In this document: one piece after another, positions 13,518 through 19,997 of the stretch
Position numbering within the stretch: position 1 is the first letter of the stretch
Layout of the letters: each line of letters starts with the position of its first letter
Source of the DNA: Candidatus Jorgensenbacteria bacterium GWA1_54_12
GTDB taxonomy: Bacteria; Patescibacteriota; Minisyncoccia; UBA6257; GWB1-50-10
Direction of reading: 5' to 3'
NCBI GenBank assembly: GCA_001779505.1
Contig: MFKH01000010.1
Coordinates: 10,414 to 32,309 of the forward strand
Length of the DNA stretch: 21,896 bases
Position numbers and translations under genes: made by a program
Notes under the pieces: generated by a model
Told to the model about the DNA's origin: nothing
Databases searched by the model: none
Seen by the model: the letters and a program-made list of their open reading frames with translations, nothing else

Positions 13518-14711
13518 CTATTCAGTTTCTGTGCCAGGTGCCTCCGGTGCTTCAGCTACTTCCGGCGCGTGCCCCACTCCCCCTTCCCGTGCTTCTCCGG
13601 GACTTGCGGCGCTCCGCACGTCAATCCGCCAGCCAGTCAACTTCGCCGCAAGGCGCACATTTTGCCCTCCGCGGCCGATTGCCAAACTCAACTGGTCTTC
13701 GGGAACCAGAACCAAGGCCTCGCGCCGTTCAAGTGTTTGAACCTCGGTTACCTTTGCTGGCGAGAGCGACTTGCCGATGTACTCGGCAATGTCTTCGTTC
13801 CATTCCACAACGTCAATCTTTTCGTTGCCGAGTTCGTTGATGACAGACATGATGCGGCTCCCCCGCTGGCCGACCATTGCGCCAACCGGGTCCACTCCCT
13901 GCGCGTGCGAAACAACGGCGACTTTCGTGCGGCTTCCGGGTTCGCGCGCAATCTTTTTGATTTCTACAATGCTCTCGGCAATCTCCGGCACTTCAAGTTC
14001 AAAAAGTTTCTGTATGAACAGCGGGTGCGAGCGCGAAAGAATGATGCCCGGGCGGCGGTGCTCTTCTTCTTGTACGGCAATAACAAGAAAGCGCATCCGC
14101 TGACCAGGCTGATAGCGCTCGCCGGGTATGCTCTCGTTCTGAAACATGACGCCGCTCGCGCGCCCAAGGTCAATGTACACGTGCCCGTGCTCATAACGCT
14201 GTATGACGCCGCTCACAATCCCCCACTCCTTGTCGGCGTATTCGGCGCGCACCGAGGCACGCTCGGCGTCGCGGATGTTCTGAAGGATAACCTGTTTTGC
14301 GGTTTGTGCCGCAATGCGCCCGAAGTCCTCGTGCGCTTCAAGCGGAATGAGAATCTCGTCCCCCACCGCGGCGTCGGACTTCATCTCTTTTGCTTCGTTG
14401 AGCAAAAGATGCCGGTCGGGGTTGTAGCGCGGCAGGCCCTCTTCCTCTGTTTCGGAAAGTGCTTCAACATCTTCTCCTGGTTCGGCGAAACGCACTGTCG
14501 TTTCATCTACCACAAGCTTCACCAGGAAGAATTTTGCAGTGCCGGTCTCGGAGTTGAACTGGGCGCGGACAACCTCCGACCGCTTCCGGTATTCCTTTTT
14601 GTAGGCGCTCGCAAGAGCCGACTCAATAACCTCCACGATCTTTTGGGGTGGAAGGCCGCGGTCGGCGGCGATTTGCCCGATGGCGACACCTAATGATTTG
14701 AGGTCCATCAT
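13518..14711 (-). CDS. nusA: Transcription termination/antitermination factor NusA
   Basis: Binds RNA polymerase and nascent RNA to control pausing, termination and antitermination. The 397 residues comprise the RNAP-binding N-domain (1-145, with an acidic insertion around 77-92), S1 domain (about 160-225, GIVSGVIQRYEHGHVYIDLG), KH1 (about 230-300, GVDPVGAMVGQRGSRI 272-287) and KH2 (about 305-370, LAIGRGGQNVRLAAKLTGWRID). An acidic, Pro/Ala-rich tail (370-397) replaces the C-terminal repeats of E. coli NusA. Two ATG codons are adjacent (14711, 14708); neither has a clear Shine-Dalgarno. A perfect hairpin (14737-14756) lies about 26 nt upstream, possibly in its leader. Confidence 0.97.
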   Translation of the reverse strand: MMDLKSLGVAIGQIAADRGLPPQKIVEVIESALASAYKKEYRKRSEVVRAQFNSETGTAKFFLVKLVVDETTVRFAEPGEDVEALSETEEEGLPRYNPDRHLLLNEAKEMKSDAAVGDEILIPLEAHEDFGRIAAQTAKQVILQNIRDAERASVRAEYADKEWGIVSGVIQRYEHGHVYIDLGRASGVMFQNESIPGERYQPGQRMRFLVIAVQEEEHRRPGIILSRSHPLFIQKLFELEVPEIAESIVEIKKIAREPGSRTKVAVVSHAQGVDPVGAMVGQRGSRIMSVINELGNEKIDVVEWNEDIAEYIGKSLSPAKVTEVQTLERREALVLVPEDQLSLAIGRGGQNVRLAAKLTGWRIDVRSAASPGEAREGGVGHAPEVAEAPEAPGTETE

Positions 14712-14736
14712 AAATTTAGTTGTTATTTAGAAATAT

Positions 14737-14756
14737 GTCCGCTCTCACGAGCGGAC
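14737..14756. other. Hairpin upstream of nusA
   Basis: GTCCGCTC-TCAC-GAGCGGAC, a perfect 8-bp stem with a 4-nt loop, lies between nusA and the divergent 14863 gene. In the nusA direction it could sit in the 5' leader; T-poor flanks argue against a terminator. Confidence 0.5.
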
Positions 14757-14805
14757 CTTTCAATACCGTCCACAATACGCCTCTCCCAGTGACAAGTCAA
14801 GTATA

Positions 14806-14834
14806 TTGACAAAATCACTACTTTATTCTATTAT
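14806..14834 (+). promoter_or_regulatory. Near-consensus sigma-70 promoter
   Basis: A perfect TTGACA (14806-14811), a 17-nt spacer and TATTAT (14829-14834). It is the best-matching promoter in the window and drives the 77-residue orphan gene, leaving a roughly 22-nt leader with a strong Shine-Dalgarno. Confidence 0.9.
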
Positions 14835-14862
14835 ACAGCCAGTATCATTAGAGGAGGGAAAG

Positions 14863-15096
14863 ATGCCGGAAACAGGACTCCCCTGCTATAAAGGGCAAAG
14901 AGGGCTGGTTCGCATAGTGACGACGGAAGAGAACGATACCGTAATCGTCACCGTCACCATCGGGAAGAGACCGAAGAAAGCGAACTGGCGCGGCACAAGG
15001 TCCCAGATCCTGCAGAGAGCGAAGAAGCTCATCGAGACCGTAGAACGTTTGGGTGAGCTGGAGTTCATGAGGAGCTGGGATGGAGAGAATTTCTAG
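14863..15096 (+). CDS. Small orphan protein, 77 residues
   Basis: I do not recognise a family. The start ATG 14863 is set by a strong Shine-Dalgarno (GAGGAGGG, 14851-14858); the frame also reads from 14806 but that part is the promoter. Residues 1-34 predict as beta strands (GLVRIVTTEENDTVIVTVTIG), residues 35-48 are basic (KRPKKANWRGTRSQ) and 48-66 form an amphipathic helix (ILQRAKKLIETVERLGELE). There is no signal peptide or TM segment. Five of eight Arg codons are AGA/AGG, unlike neighbouring housekeeping genes. It has its own promoter and terminator, so it is an independent and probably well-expressed unit. A small nucleic-acid-binding protein is possible but only a guess. Confidence 0.8.
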   Translation: MPETGLPCYKGQRGLVRIVTTEENDTVIVTVTIGKRPKKANWRGTRSQILQRAKKLIETVERLGELEFMRSWDGENF

Positions 15097-15113
15097 GGGA
15101 TCCCTTCCAACCT

Positions 15114-15140
15114 AAAACCGCCTTCGGGCGGTTTTTATTT
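15114..15140 (+). terminator. Strong intrinsic terminator
   Basis: AAAACCGCC-TTCG-GGCGGTTTT (15114-15135), a 9-bp stem closed by a stable UUCG tetraloop and continuing into TTATTTT, 17 nt after the orphan gene stop. Confidence 0.93.
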
Positions 15141-15166
15141 TACACAAATGTTTCATTGTGACACTG

Positions 15167-15195
15167 CATGTAAAAATTTGCCTGTTTTTTACATG
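15167..15195. repeat. Inverted repeat A (CATGTAAAAA)
   Basis: CATGTAAAAA (15167-15176) is exactly inverted at 15186-15195 with a 9-nt centre. It lies between TGTTTCA boxes 1 and 2. Confidence 0.8.
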
Positions 15196-15218
15196 GAATG
15201 TTTCAAAAAAACATTCTG

Positions 15219-15246
15219 TGTAAAAAATTTACGAGAAATTTTTACA
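15219..15246. repeat. Inverted repeat B (TGTAAAAATTT)
   Basis: TGTAAAAAATTT (15219-15230) faces AAATTTTTACA (15236-15246) across 5 nt; the arms match except for one extra A. It lies between TGTTTCA boxes 2 and 3 and uses the same TGTAAAAA core as repeat A. Confidence 0.8.
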
Positions 15247-15307
15247 GTCGTGTATAATTTGAAACATTTTTGTAATCTAAATTACCAAAATGTTTTTTTG
15301 AAACAAG

Positions 15308-15316
15308 TTATCCACA
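15308..15316 (+). promoter_or_regulatory. Perfect DnaA box
   Basis: TTATCCACA, identical to the strongest E. coli DnaA box, begins 3 nt after TGTTTCA box 4. Confidence 0.7.
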
Positions 15317-15381
15317 GATTTTGACCGATTTTGTCAAGAAACCAATACTACACAATGTTTCAATGTCACAGTCAAGCGAAA

Positions 15382-15918
15382 TTACCGATACTCTGGTTTA
15401 TCCTCGGAAACGCCGCCGCGGTGTGCCGCGAGCCGGGCAAGAACATAAAAAAGAGAAGAAAGGCGGTTTATAAAAGAGGGGAGAACTCCATCACAGAAGG
15501 ACAAATGCTCTATCTTGCAAAGCATGGCGGTTTCCCGTTCCGCGCGCCGTGTAACGGTTCGTGCGATGTCCAGGAGAGCCGAAAGTTCGGTTGCTCCCGG
15601 AAGGACAAACGAGCGGATGGGCGGGAATTCGCTTTCGGTGCGGCGGATAACTCCCTCGGCCCAGCTCACATGCTCGTCGGTAATTTCCTTGCCCGAGCCG
15701 GCAATAGCTGACTGGAGGGTGAAGAGGCGGTGCTGAACCTCTTTCAAGATATCGGCGATCTCGCGGTCTTCCCGCTCGGCGCGGGCTCGGCAGAGACCGG
15801 TTATGCTATTCAGCTCGTCCACGGCGCCAAGGGCGGAAACGGTGGGGGCATGCTTGCCCGCAGGTTTGCCGCCTCCGAGAGAAGTTGTACCTTTGTCGCC
15901 CTTGCCAGTGTAATACAT
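15382..15918 (-). CDS. PduO-type ATP:cob(I)alamin adenosyltransferase
   Basis: Transfers the adenosyl group of ATP to cob(I)alamin to form adenosylcobalamin. The 178 residues carry the N-terminal ATP-binding motif TGKGDKGTTSL (4-14), SALGAVDELNS (28-38), the ARTVTRRAER motif (119-128) and FINRLSSLFYVLAR (149-162), so the five-helix-bundle fold looks complete. No cobalamin-dependent enzyme is in the window; a class II ribonucleotide reductase elsewhere would be an obvious client, and that is inference. ATG 15918 is preceded by TGC-TATACA (15925-15930) ending 6 nt upstream, again a leaderless arrangement. It diverges from ftsK, and its 3' end abuts the repeat array. Confidence 0.95.
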   Translation of the reverse strand: MYYTGKGDKGTTSLGGGKPAGKHAPTVSALGAVDELNSITGLCRARAEREDREIADILKEVQHRLFTLQSAIAGSGKEITDEHVSWAEGVIRRTESEFPPIRSFVLPGATELSALLDIARTVTRRAERETAMLCKIEHLSFCDGVLPSFINRLSSLFYVLARLAAHRGGVSEDKPEYR

Positions 15919-15924
15919 ATGCGG

Positions 15925-15930
15925 TGTATA
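15925..15930 (-). promoter_or_regulatory. Extended -10 element of the adenosyltransferase gene
   Basis: TATACA preceded by TGC on the minus strand, ending 6 nt before ATG 15918. Confidence 0.55.
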
Positions 15931-15953
15931 GCACCATTCTCTCTACAAACACT

Positions 15954-15981
15954 TTGATTTTGCAAGGGTTTGGGCTTTAAT
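15954..15981 (+). promoter_or_regulatory. Candidate ftsK promoter
   Basis: TTGATT (15954-15959), a 16-nt spacer and TTTAAT (15976-15981), which ends 7 nt before ATG 15989. Confidence 0.55.
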
Positions 15982-15988
15982 AGAGTGG

Positions 15989-18109
15989 ATGGCAGGGAAG
16001 CGCGGAAACAAGAGAGTCGGGAAAGGGGAGCCAAAACTTCACCCCGCGATAAGGAAACACATTTGGGTTGTTGCCTGCATGGCAGGAGCGCTTCTCTTTA
16101 TATTGTCGGCGGCAGGTCAGGCAGGGCCGGTCGGCGCAACGTTATACAAAACGTTTGATCGTTTGTTCGGCTGGGGATACTACCTGTTCCCGGCTGTTCT
16201 TTTTATTCTTGCCGTTGCGTTCATCGGCAGGGACAAGCTTTTTGCGGTGACAACCGTTGCTGGCGCAGCGCTTTTCATACTTGCGGGGCTTGGCATGATT
16301 GACATTGTTTCTCCAAAGAACGGGGGATTGACCGGAGAGTTAGTTGGCGCACTGGAAACGCCGTTCGGCGCACCGGCGGCTTTGGTCATCGTGGGTGCGG
16401 CGCTCATCGCATCGGGGCTTGTCGTTGTGAATCGCCCCTTAGGCGTAATGGAACGAATCAAAGAAATTCTTTCCCGTCGCGCCGAGAAAAAATCTTCGCG
16501 CGTGCCAGTTGTGACAGGCATTGAAGAAACAGAAAGAGAAAGAGAAGAGCGCGTAGAGGAAGGAAAAGAAGAAGAGGAGGAAGAGAAAAAAGCGGAACCT
16601 CAAGGAAAGCGCGGGACGGAAGCAAGGCTCAATGTGAGCGTCATGGAAGCCGTGCCGGACAAAGCATTTGCCGTTTCGCGCCGTGCGGCGGCGAAAGATT
16701 ATGAAGCGCCGCCCTTGAAACTTTTGAATAGTTCGGTTGAAAAACCGACAAGCGGCGACCTCAAGGCGGGAGCAAACATCATTCAGCGAACACTTCAAAG
16801 TTTTGATATTCCCGTGGAGATGGGTGAGATACAAGTTGGTCCGACGGTCACGCGCTATACCCTAAAGCCCGCCGAAGGCGTCCGCATCTCGCGCATCACC
16901 GCGCTTGGTCAGGACCTTGCGCTTGCTCTGGCCGCGCATCCGATTCGCATTGAAGCACCGATTCCCGGGAAATCTCTCGTCGGCATAGAAGTGCCGAACA
17001 AGGCGGCGGCACTGGTTCGATTGGGAAGTCTCATCGCACTCCGCGAATTTGCGGAGGGGAAACCTCTGGCATTCGCCTTGGGGAGAGCGGTTTCTGGAGC
17101 GCCCGTTTTTGCGAACATCGGGAAAATGCCGCATCTTCTTATTGCAGGGAGCACGGGGAGCGGAAAGAGTATTGCCATCCACTCTCTTATCACATCCCTT
17201 CTTTTTAAAAACGGCCCGGCCGACATGCAGCTTATCCTCATAGACCCGAAGCGAGTAGAACTCTCTATATATGAAGGTATCCCGCACCTTGTTTCGCCGG
17301 TCATTACCGAAAATAAGCGCGCCGTCGGCGCTCTGAAGTGGGCGATTACCGAAATGGAGCGCCGCTACGAAGAACTTCTCGCGCACGGCGTGCGCGACAT
17401 TGAAGGTTTCCATACAAAGGAACCGTCGGCTGCAATGCCGTACGTTATTATCGTGATTGACGAGCTCGCAGACCTTATGTCTTCATACGGCCGCGAAGTT
17501 GAGGGGGCGATTGTGCGTCTCGCACAAATGTCCCGCGCCGTCGGCATCCACCTCGTCGTGTCCACCCAGCGCCCATCGGTTGAAGTCATCACCGGTCTCA
17601 TCAAGGCAAACATCCCGACTCGCGTCGCCCTGCAGGTTGCAAGCCAAATTGATTCGCGCACCATTTTAGACGCCGCTGGCGCGGAGAAGCTTTTGGGAAA
17701 CGGCGACATGCTTTACTCCGCGGCGGAGGGTTCGCGAAGAGAGCGTATTCAGGGAGCGTATTTGACGGAGAAGGAAATCAAAACGGTTGTCGCATACATT
17801 AAAGAGCATGTGAAGCCCGCGCCGCCGGTTGAAGGCGAAGTGCCGTTCACGGCGCAGAACGGTGCAAGCGATGATGAATCGGGAAACGGCATTGATTTCT
17901 CGGCGTACGAGAAAGACGGCGAGGAAGACGAGCTCTATGAAGAAGCGGTCACGCTCGTAAAAGAAGCAAAGAAGGCGTCAGCGTCACTTTTGCAGAGGCG
18001 CTTGCGCGTCGGGTACGCGCGCGCGGCGCGGCTCCTGGATATGATGGAAGAGCGCGGCCTTATCGGTCCGCAGGACGGGGCCAAGCCCAGGGACGTATAT
18101 GAACAGTAA
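15989..18109 (+). CDS. ftsK: DNA translocase FtsK/SpoIIIE
   Basis: Septum-anchored ATP-driven DNA pump that clears and aligns chromosomes at division and activates Xer recombination. The 706 residues contain four predicted TM helices (about 25-45, 63-80, 85-104, 128-147), a short charged linker with a Glu run (180-203), the alpha/beta motor (about 250-610) with Walker A GSTGSGKS (387-394) and Walker B IVIDELAD (488-495), and a C-terminal winged-helix gamma domain (about 645-700) that reads orienting sequences. The linker is far shorter than the roughly 600 residues of E. coli FtsK. ATG 15989 lacks a Shine-Dalgarno; a -10 lies close by. The rodZ-like gene follows after 8 nt. Confidence 0.97.
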   Translation: MAGKRGNKRVGKGEPKLHPAIRKHIWVVACMAGALLFILSAAGQAGPVGATLYKTFDRLFGWGYYLFPAVLFILAVAFIGRDKLFAVTTVAGAALFILAGLGMIDIVSPKNGGLTGELVGALETPFGAPAALVIVGAALIASGLVVVNRPLGVMERIKEILSRRAEKKSSRVPVVTGIEETEREREERVEEGKEEEEEEKKAEPQGKRGTEARLNVSVMEAVPDKAFAVSRRAAAKDYEAPPLKLLNSSVEKPTSGDLKAGANIIQRTLQSFDIPVEMGEIQVGPTVTRYTLKPAEGVRISRITALGQDLALALAAHPIRIEAPIPGKSLVGIEVPNKAAALVRLGSLIALREFAEGKPLAFALGRAVSGAPVFANIGKMPHLLIAGSTGSGKSIAIHSLITSLLFKNGPADMQLILIDPKRVELSIYEGIPHLVSPVITENKRAVGALKWAITEMERRYEELLAHGVRDIEGFHTKEPSAAMPYVIIVIDELADLMSSYGREVEGAIVRLAQMSRAVGIHLVVSTQRPSVEVITGLIKANIPTRVALQVASQIDSRTILDAAGAEKLLGNGDMLYSAAEGSRRERIQGAYLTEKEIKTVVAYIKEHVKPAPPVEGEVPFTAQNGASDDESGNGIDFSAYEKDGEEDELYEEAVTLVKEAKKASASLLQRRLRVGYARAARLLDMMEERGLIGPQDGAKPRDVYEQ

Positions 18110-18117
18110 TTGATAAC

Positions 18118-18771
18118 ATGGAAGGAGAAGAAAAAACATTTGGGCAAATGCTTACAGACACGCTCGCGGCGAAAGGATATTCGGCGGAGAGGCTGGCGGC
18201 AGAGACGGGTATATCGGACCGCTTCATCAATTTGTTTTTGGAAGACCGCATGAGCGAATTGCCGCCGTCGCCGTATCTGCACGGCTATATCGTGCGCATC
18301 GGAGAAATTCTTGGGTTTGACGGGGAGCGGGTTTGGCAGACGCATTTTAAGGACCGGCGCGAAGTGCGGCGCTCCGGTGCGCGCGATATTTTGCCGCAAA
18401 ACAGGTTCGCGCTGACACGGATGAATATGCCCATCGCCGCCATTGCCATTCTCATTGTCGTGGCGGTCGGATACATTCTTTTCCGCACGTACGTTTCGTC
18501 GGACCTGACGCGCGGTCTCACGCTCGAAGGGCTGGGTGACGAAACGCTCGTCGTTGAGTCACCCGCGCTCGTTGTGCGCGGCGCAGTTGACGGGAACTTG
18601 AAGTTGACGGTGAATGACACAGACGTCTACCCCGGCCGCGACGGCACATTCTCTCACAGCGTGTCGCTTTCACCGGGCATGAACGCGGTCGTATTTGAAC
18701 TTGAGGGGTTGTTGGGAAGAACCGGGAAAGTGGTAAAATACGTGTTCTTCCGTTCGGTAACGCAAAACTAG
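18118..18771 (+). CDS. RodZ-like HTH membrane protein
   Basis: A 217-residue single-pass protein. Residues 5-80 form a Cro/RodZ-type helix-turn-helix (FGQMLTDTLAAKGYSAERLA, then TGISDRFINLFLEDR and PYLHGYIVRIGEILGFD). A basic stretch (82-102) precedes one TM helix (about 104-122), and the external part (about 135-213) resembles an Ig-like/glucodextranase-type beta domain (LVVRGAVDGNLKLTVNDTDV, GTFSHSVSLSPGMNAVVFEL). RodZ links MreB to the envelope and helps set cell shape; the domain order fits but the extracellular domain is not standard RodZ, so the role is tentative. It sits between ftsK (8-nt gap) and recA (2-nt gap), probably one operon. Confidence 0.85.
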   Translation: MEGEEKTFGQMLTDTLAAKGYSAERLAAETGISDRFINLFLEDRMSELPPSPYLHGYIVRIGEILGFDGERVWQTHFKDRREVRRSGARDILPQNRFALTRMNMPIAAIAILIVVAVGYILFRTYVSSDLTRGLTLEGLGDETLVVESPALVVRGAVDGNLKLTVNDTDVYPGRDGTFSHSVSLSPGMNAVVFELEGLLGRTGKVVKYVFFRSVTQN

Positions 18772-18773
18772 AG

Positions 18774-19766
18774 ATGGCAGAGCAGAGTGAAAAAGAAAAG
18801 AATATTGAGGACTTACTCACGTCGCTCGAAACCCGTTTTGGCGAGGGGGCGGTAATGCGCCTGGGGAGCTGGAAAACGACTAAGGTGGAGGTGATCTCGA
18901 CGGGCTCGTTTTCGCTTGACCTTGCTCTTGGCGTCGGCGGACTGCCGCGCGGACGGGTGGTTGAAATTTACGGCCCCGAGTCATCGGGCAAGACAACATT
19001 AGCGCTTCACGCGGTCGCCGAAGCCCAAGCGTCGGGCGGCAAGGCGGCATTTATTGATGCGGAGCATGCGCTTGACCCCGAGTATGCGAAGAGGATTGGC
19101 GTGAAGGTGAATGAGATTCTCATCTCCCAGCCGAATAGCGGCGAAGAAGCGCTGAATATTATGGAAGACATGGTGCGCTCGGGACTCATAGATATCATTG
19201 TCGTTGACTCGGTGGCGGCGCTTGTTCCGCGCGAAGAACTGGAAGGTGAAATGGGCGATAGGCATATCGGACTGCAGGCGCGCCTCATGTCGCAGGCATT
19301 GCGCAAAATTACGGCAATCGCGGCAAAGAGCGGGACGATCGTTATTTTTATCAATCAGATACGGATGAATATCGGCGTCATGTTCGGCAACCCAGAAACA
19401 ACGCCGGGAGGAAAGGCGCTCAAGTTCTTTTCGTCGGTGCGACTGGAAATCCGCCGCAAGGCGCAGATAAAGCGGGGAGAAGAAATTGTCGGAAACCGCG
19501 TCGTCGTCAAGGTGGTAAAAAACAAAGTGGCTCCTCCGTTCCGTTCTGCCGAGTTTGACATTCTCTACGGCAAAGGTATCTCATATGAAAGCGACGTGCT
19601 GAATACGGGCTTGAAACATGGTGTTGTTACGCGCGCCGGTGCAAGCTACAAGTTCGGCGAGGAGCGCATCGGCACCGGACTGGAAGCGGCATGTGCCGCG
19701 CTCGCACAAAACAAGAAACTTTTGAAGGAAATAGAAAAGGCGATACAAGAAAAACTAAAAGTGTAA
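18774..19766 (+). CDS. recA: Recombinase RecA
   Basis: ATP-dependent strand-exchange protein for homologous recombination and SOS signalling. The 330 residues contain Walker A GPESSGKTT (67-75), IDAEHALDP with the catalytic Glu at 97, Walker B IIVVDSVAAL, loop L2 with FINQIRMNIGVMFGNPETTPGGKALKF in the family arrangement, and a short C-terminal domain. The C-terminal tail is basic/neutral (KEIEKAIQEKLKV) rather than the long acidic tail of E. coli RecA (352 residues). The ATG follows the upstream stop by 2 nt with no clear Shine-Dalgarno, so coupled translation is likely. No LexA box is evident upstream. Confidence 0.98.
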   Translation: MAEQSEKEKNIEDLLTSLETRFGEGAVMRLGSWKTTKVEVISTGSFSLDLALGVGGLPRGRVVEIYGPESSGKTTLALHAVAEAQASGGKAAFIDAEHALDPEYAKRIGVKVNEILISQPNSGEEALNIMEDMVRSGLIDIIVVDSVAALVPREELEGEMGDRHIGLQARLMSQALRKITAIAAKSGTIVIFINQIRMNIGVMFGNPETTPGGKALKFFSSVRLEIRRKAQIKRGEEIVGNRVVVKVVKNKVAPPFRSAEFDILYGKGISYESDVLNTGLKHGVVTRAGASYKFGEERIGTGLEAACAALAQNKKLLKEIEKAIQEKLKV

Positions 19767-19782
19767 CCACAATCAAAAATAT

Positions 19783-19995
19783 ATGTTGACTCTGTTACAA
19801 ATCATTGTGGCAATCATCCTTATCGTTTTGGTGCTTTTGCAGGAGCGCGGCGGCGGCTTGGGTGCTTTGGGCGGAGGCGGCGGCGCGGGCATGCCGTACG
19901 AAACCCGCCGCGGCATCGGGAAACTCCTCTTCTGGGGAACGATTGTTTCGGCGGTAGTTTTCGTTGTCCTTTCGGTTCTGAACCTTATCTATTAG
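19783..19995 (+). CDS. secG: Protein translocase subunit SecG
   Basis: Small accessory subunit of the SecYEG channel. The 70 residues show two TM helices (about 2-20 and 47-68) separated by the characteristic glycine-rich cytoplasmic loop (QERGGGLGALGGGGGAG, 20-36). The length is typical. It lies 16 nt after recA and 2 nt before the substrate-binding protein gene, and is probably in the same transcript. Confidence 0.93.
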   Translation: MLTLLQIIVAIILIVLVLLQERGGGLGALGGGGGAGMPYETRRGIGKLLFWGTIVSAVVFVVLSVLNLIY

Positions 19996-19997
19996 GG

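Larger units (their letters stand above)
15141..15381. other. AT-rich repeat array with DnaA box: candidate origin or centromere-like site
   Basis: No convincing gene in this stretch. GC falls to 15 of 60 bases in 15181-15240 and 13 of 60 in 15241-15300. It contains five 15-16 bp imperfect inverted repeats with TGTTTCA/TGAAACA arms at 15149-15163, 15199-15213, 15251-15266, 15291-15305 and 15356-15370. The exact heptamer is in the left arm of copies 1, 2 and 5 and in the right arm of copies 3 and 4. Between copies 1-2 and 2-3 lie inverted repeats of TGTAAAAA. A perfect DnaA box is at 15308-15316 and a near match (CGTGTATAA) at 15249-15257. The half-site equals that of ParB's parS (TGTTTCAC), but the central CG is absent. 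Function is inferred, not shown. Confidence 0.7.

Noticed and set aside
13509..14693. 394-codon open frame on the plus strand opposite nusA
   Set aside because: It is fully antisense to an unmistakable nusA with intact domains, shows no family motifs and has no promoter or ribosome binding site; it is a by-product of the GC-rich codon pattern.
14806..14862. Longer N-terminus for the 77-residue orphan starting at TTG 14806
   Set aside because: These bases are the TTGACA...TATTAT promoter and the Shine-Dalgarno leader; ATG 14863 has the ribosome binding site.
15141..15381. CRISPR array or mobile-element end
   Set aside because: The repeats are short, degenerate, alternate in orientation and lack uniform spacers; there are no cas or transposase genes nearby.
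15331..15711. 126-codon plus-strand frame overlapping the adenosyltransferase gene
   Set aside because: Mostly antisense to a well-supported gene, with no start signals or motifs.
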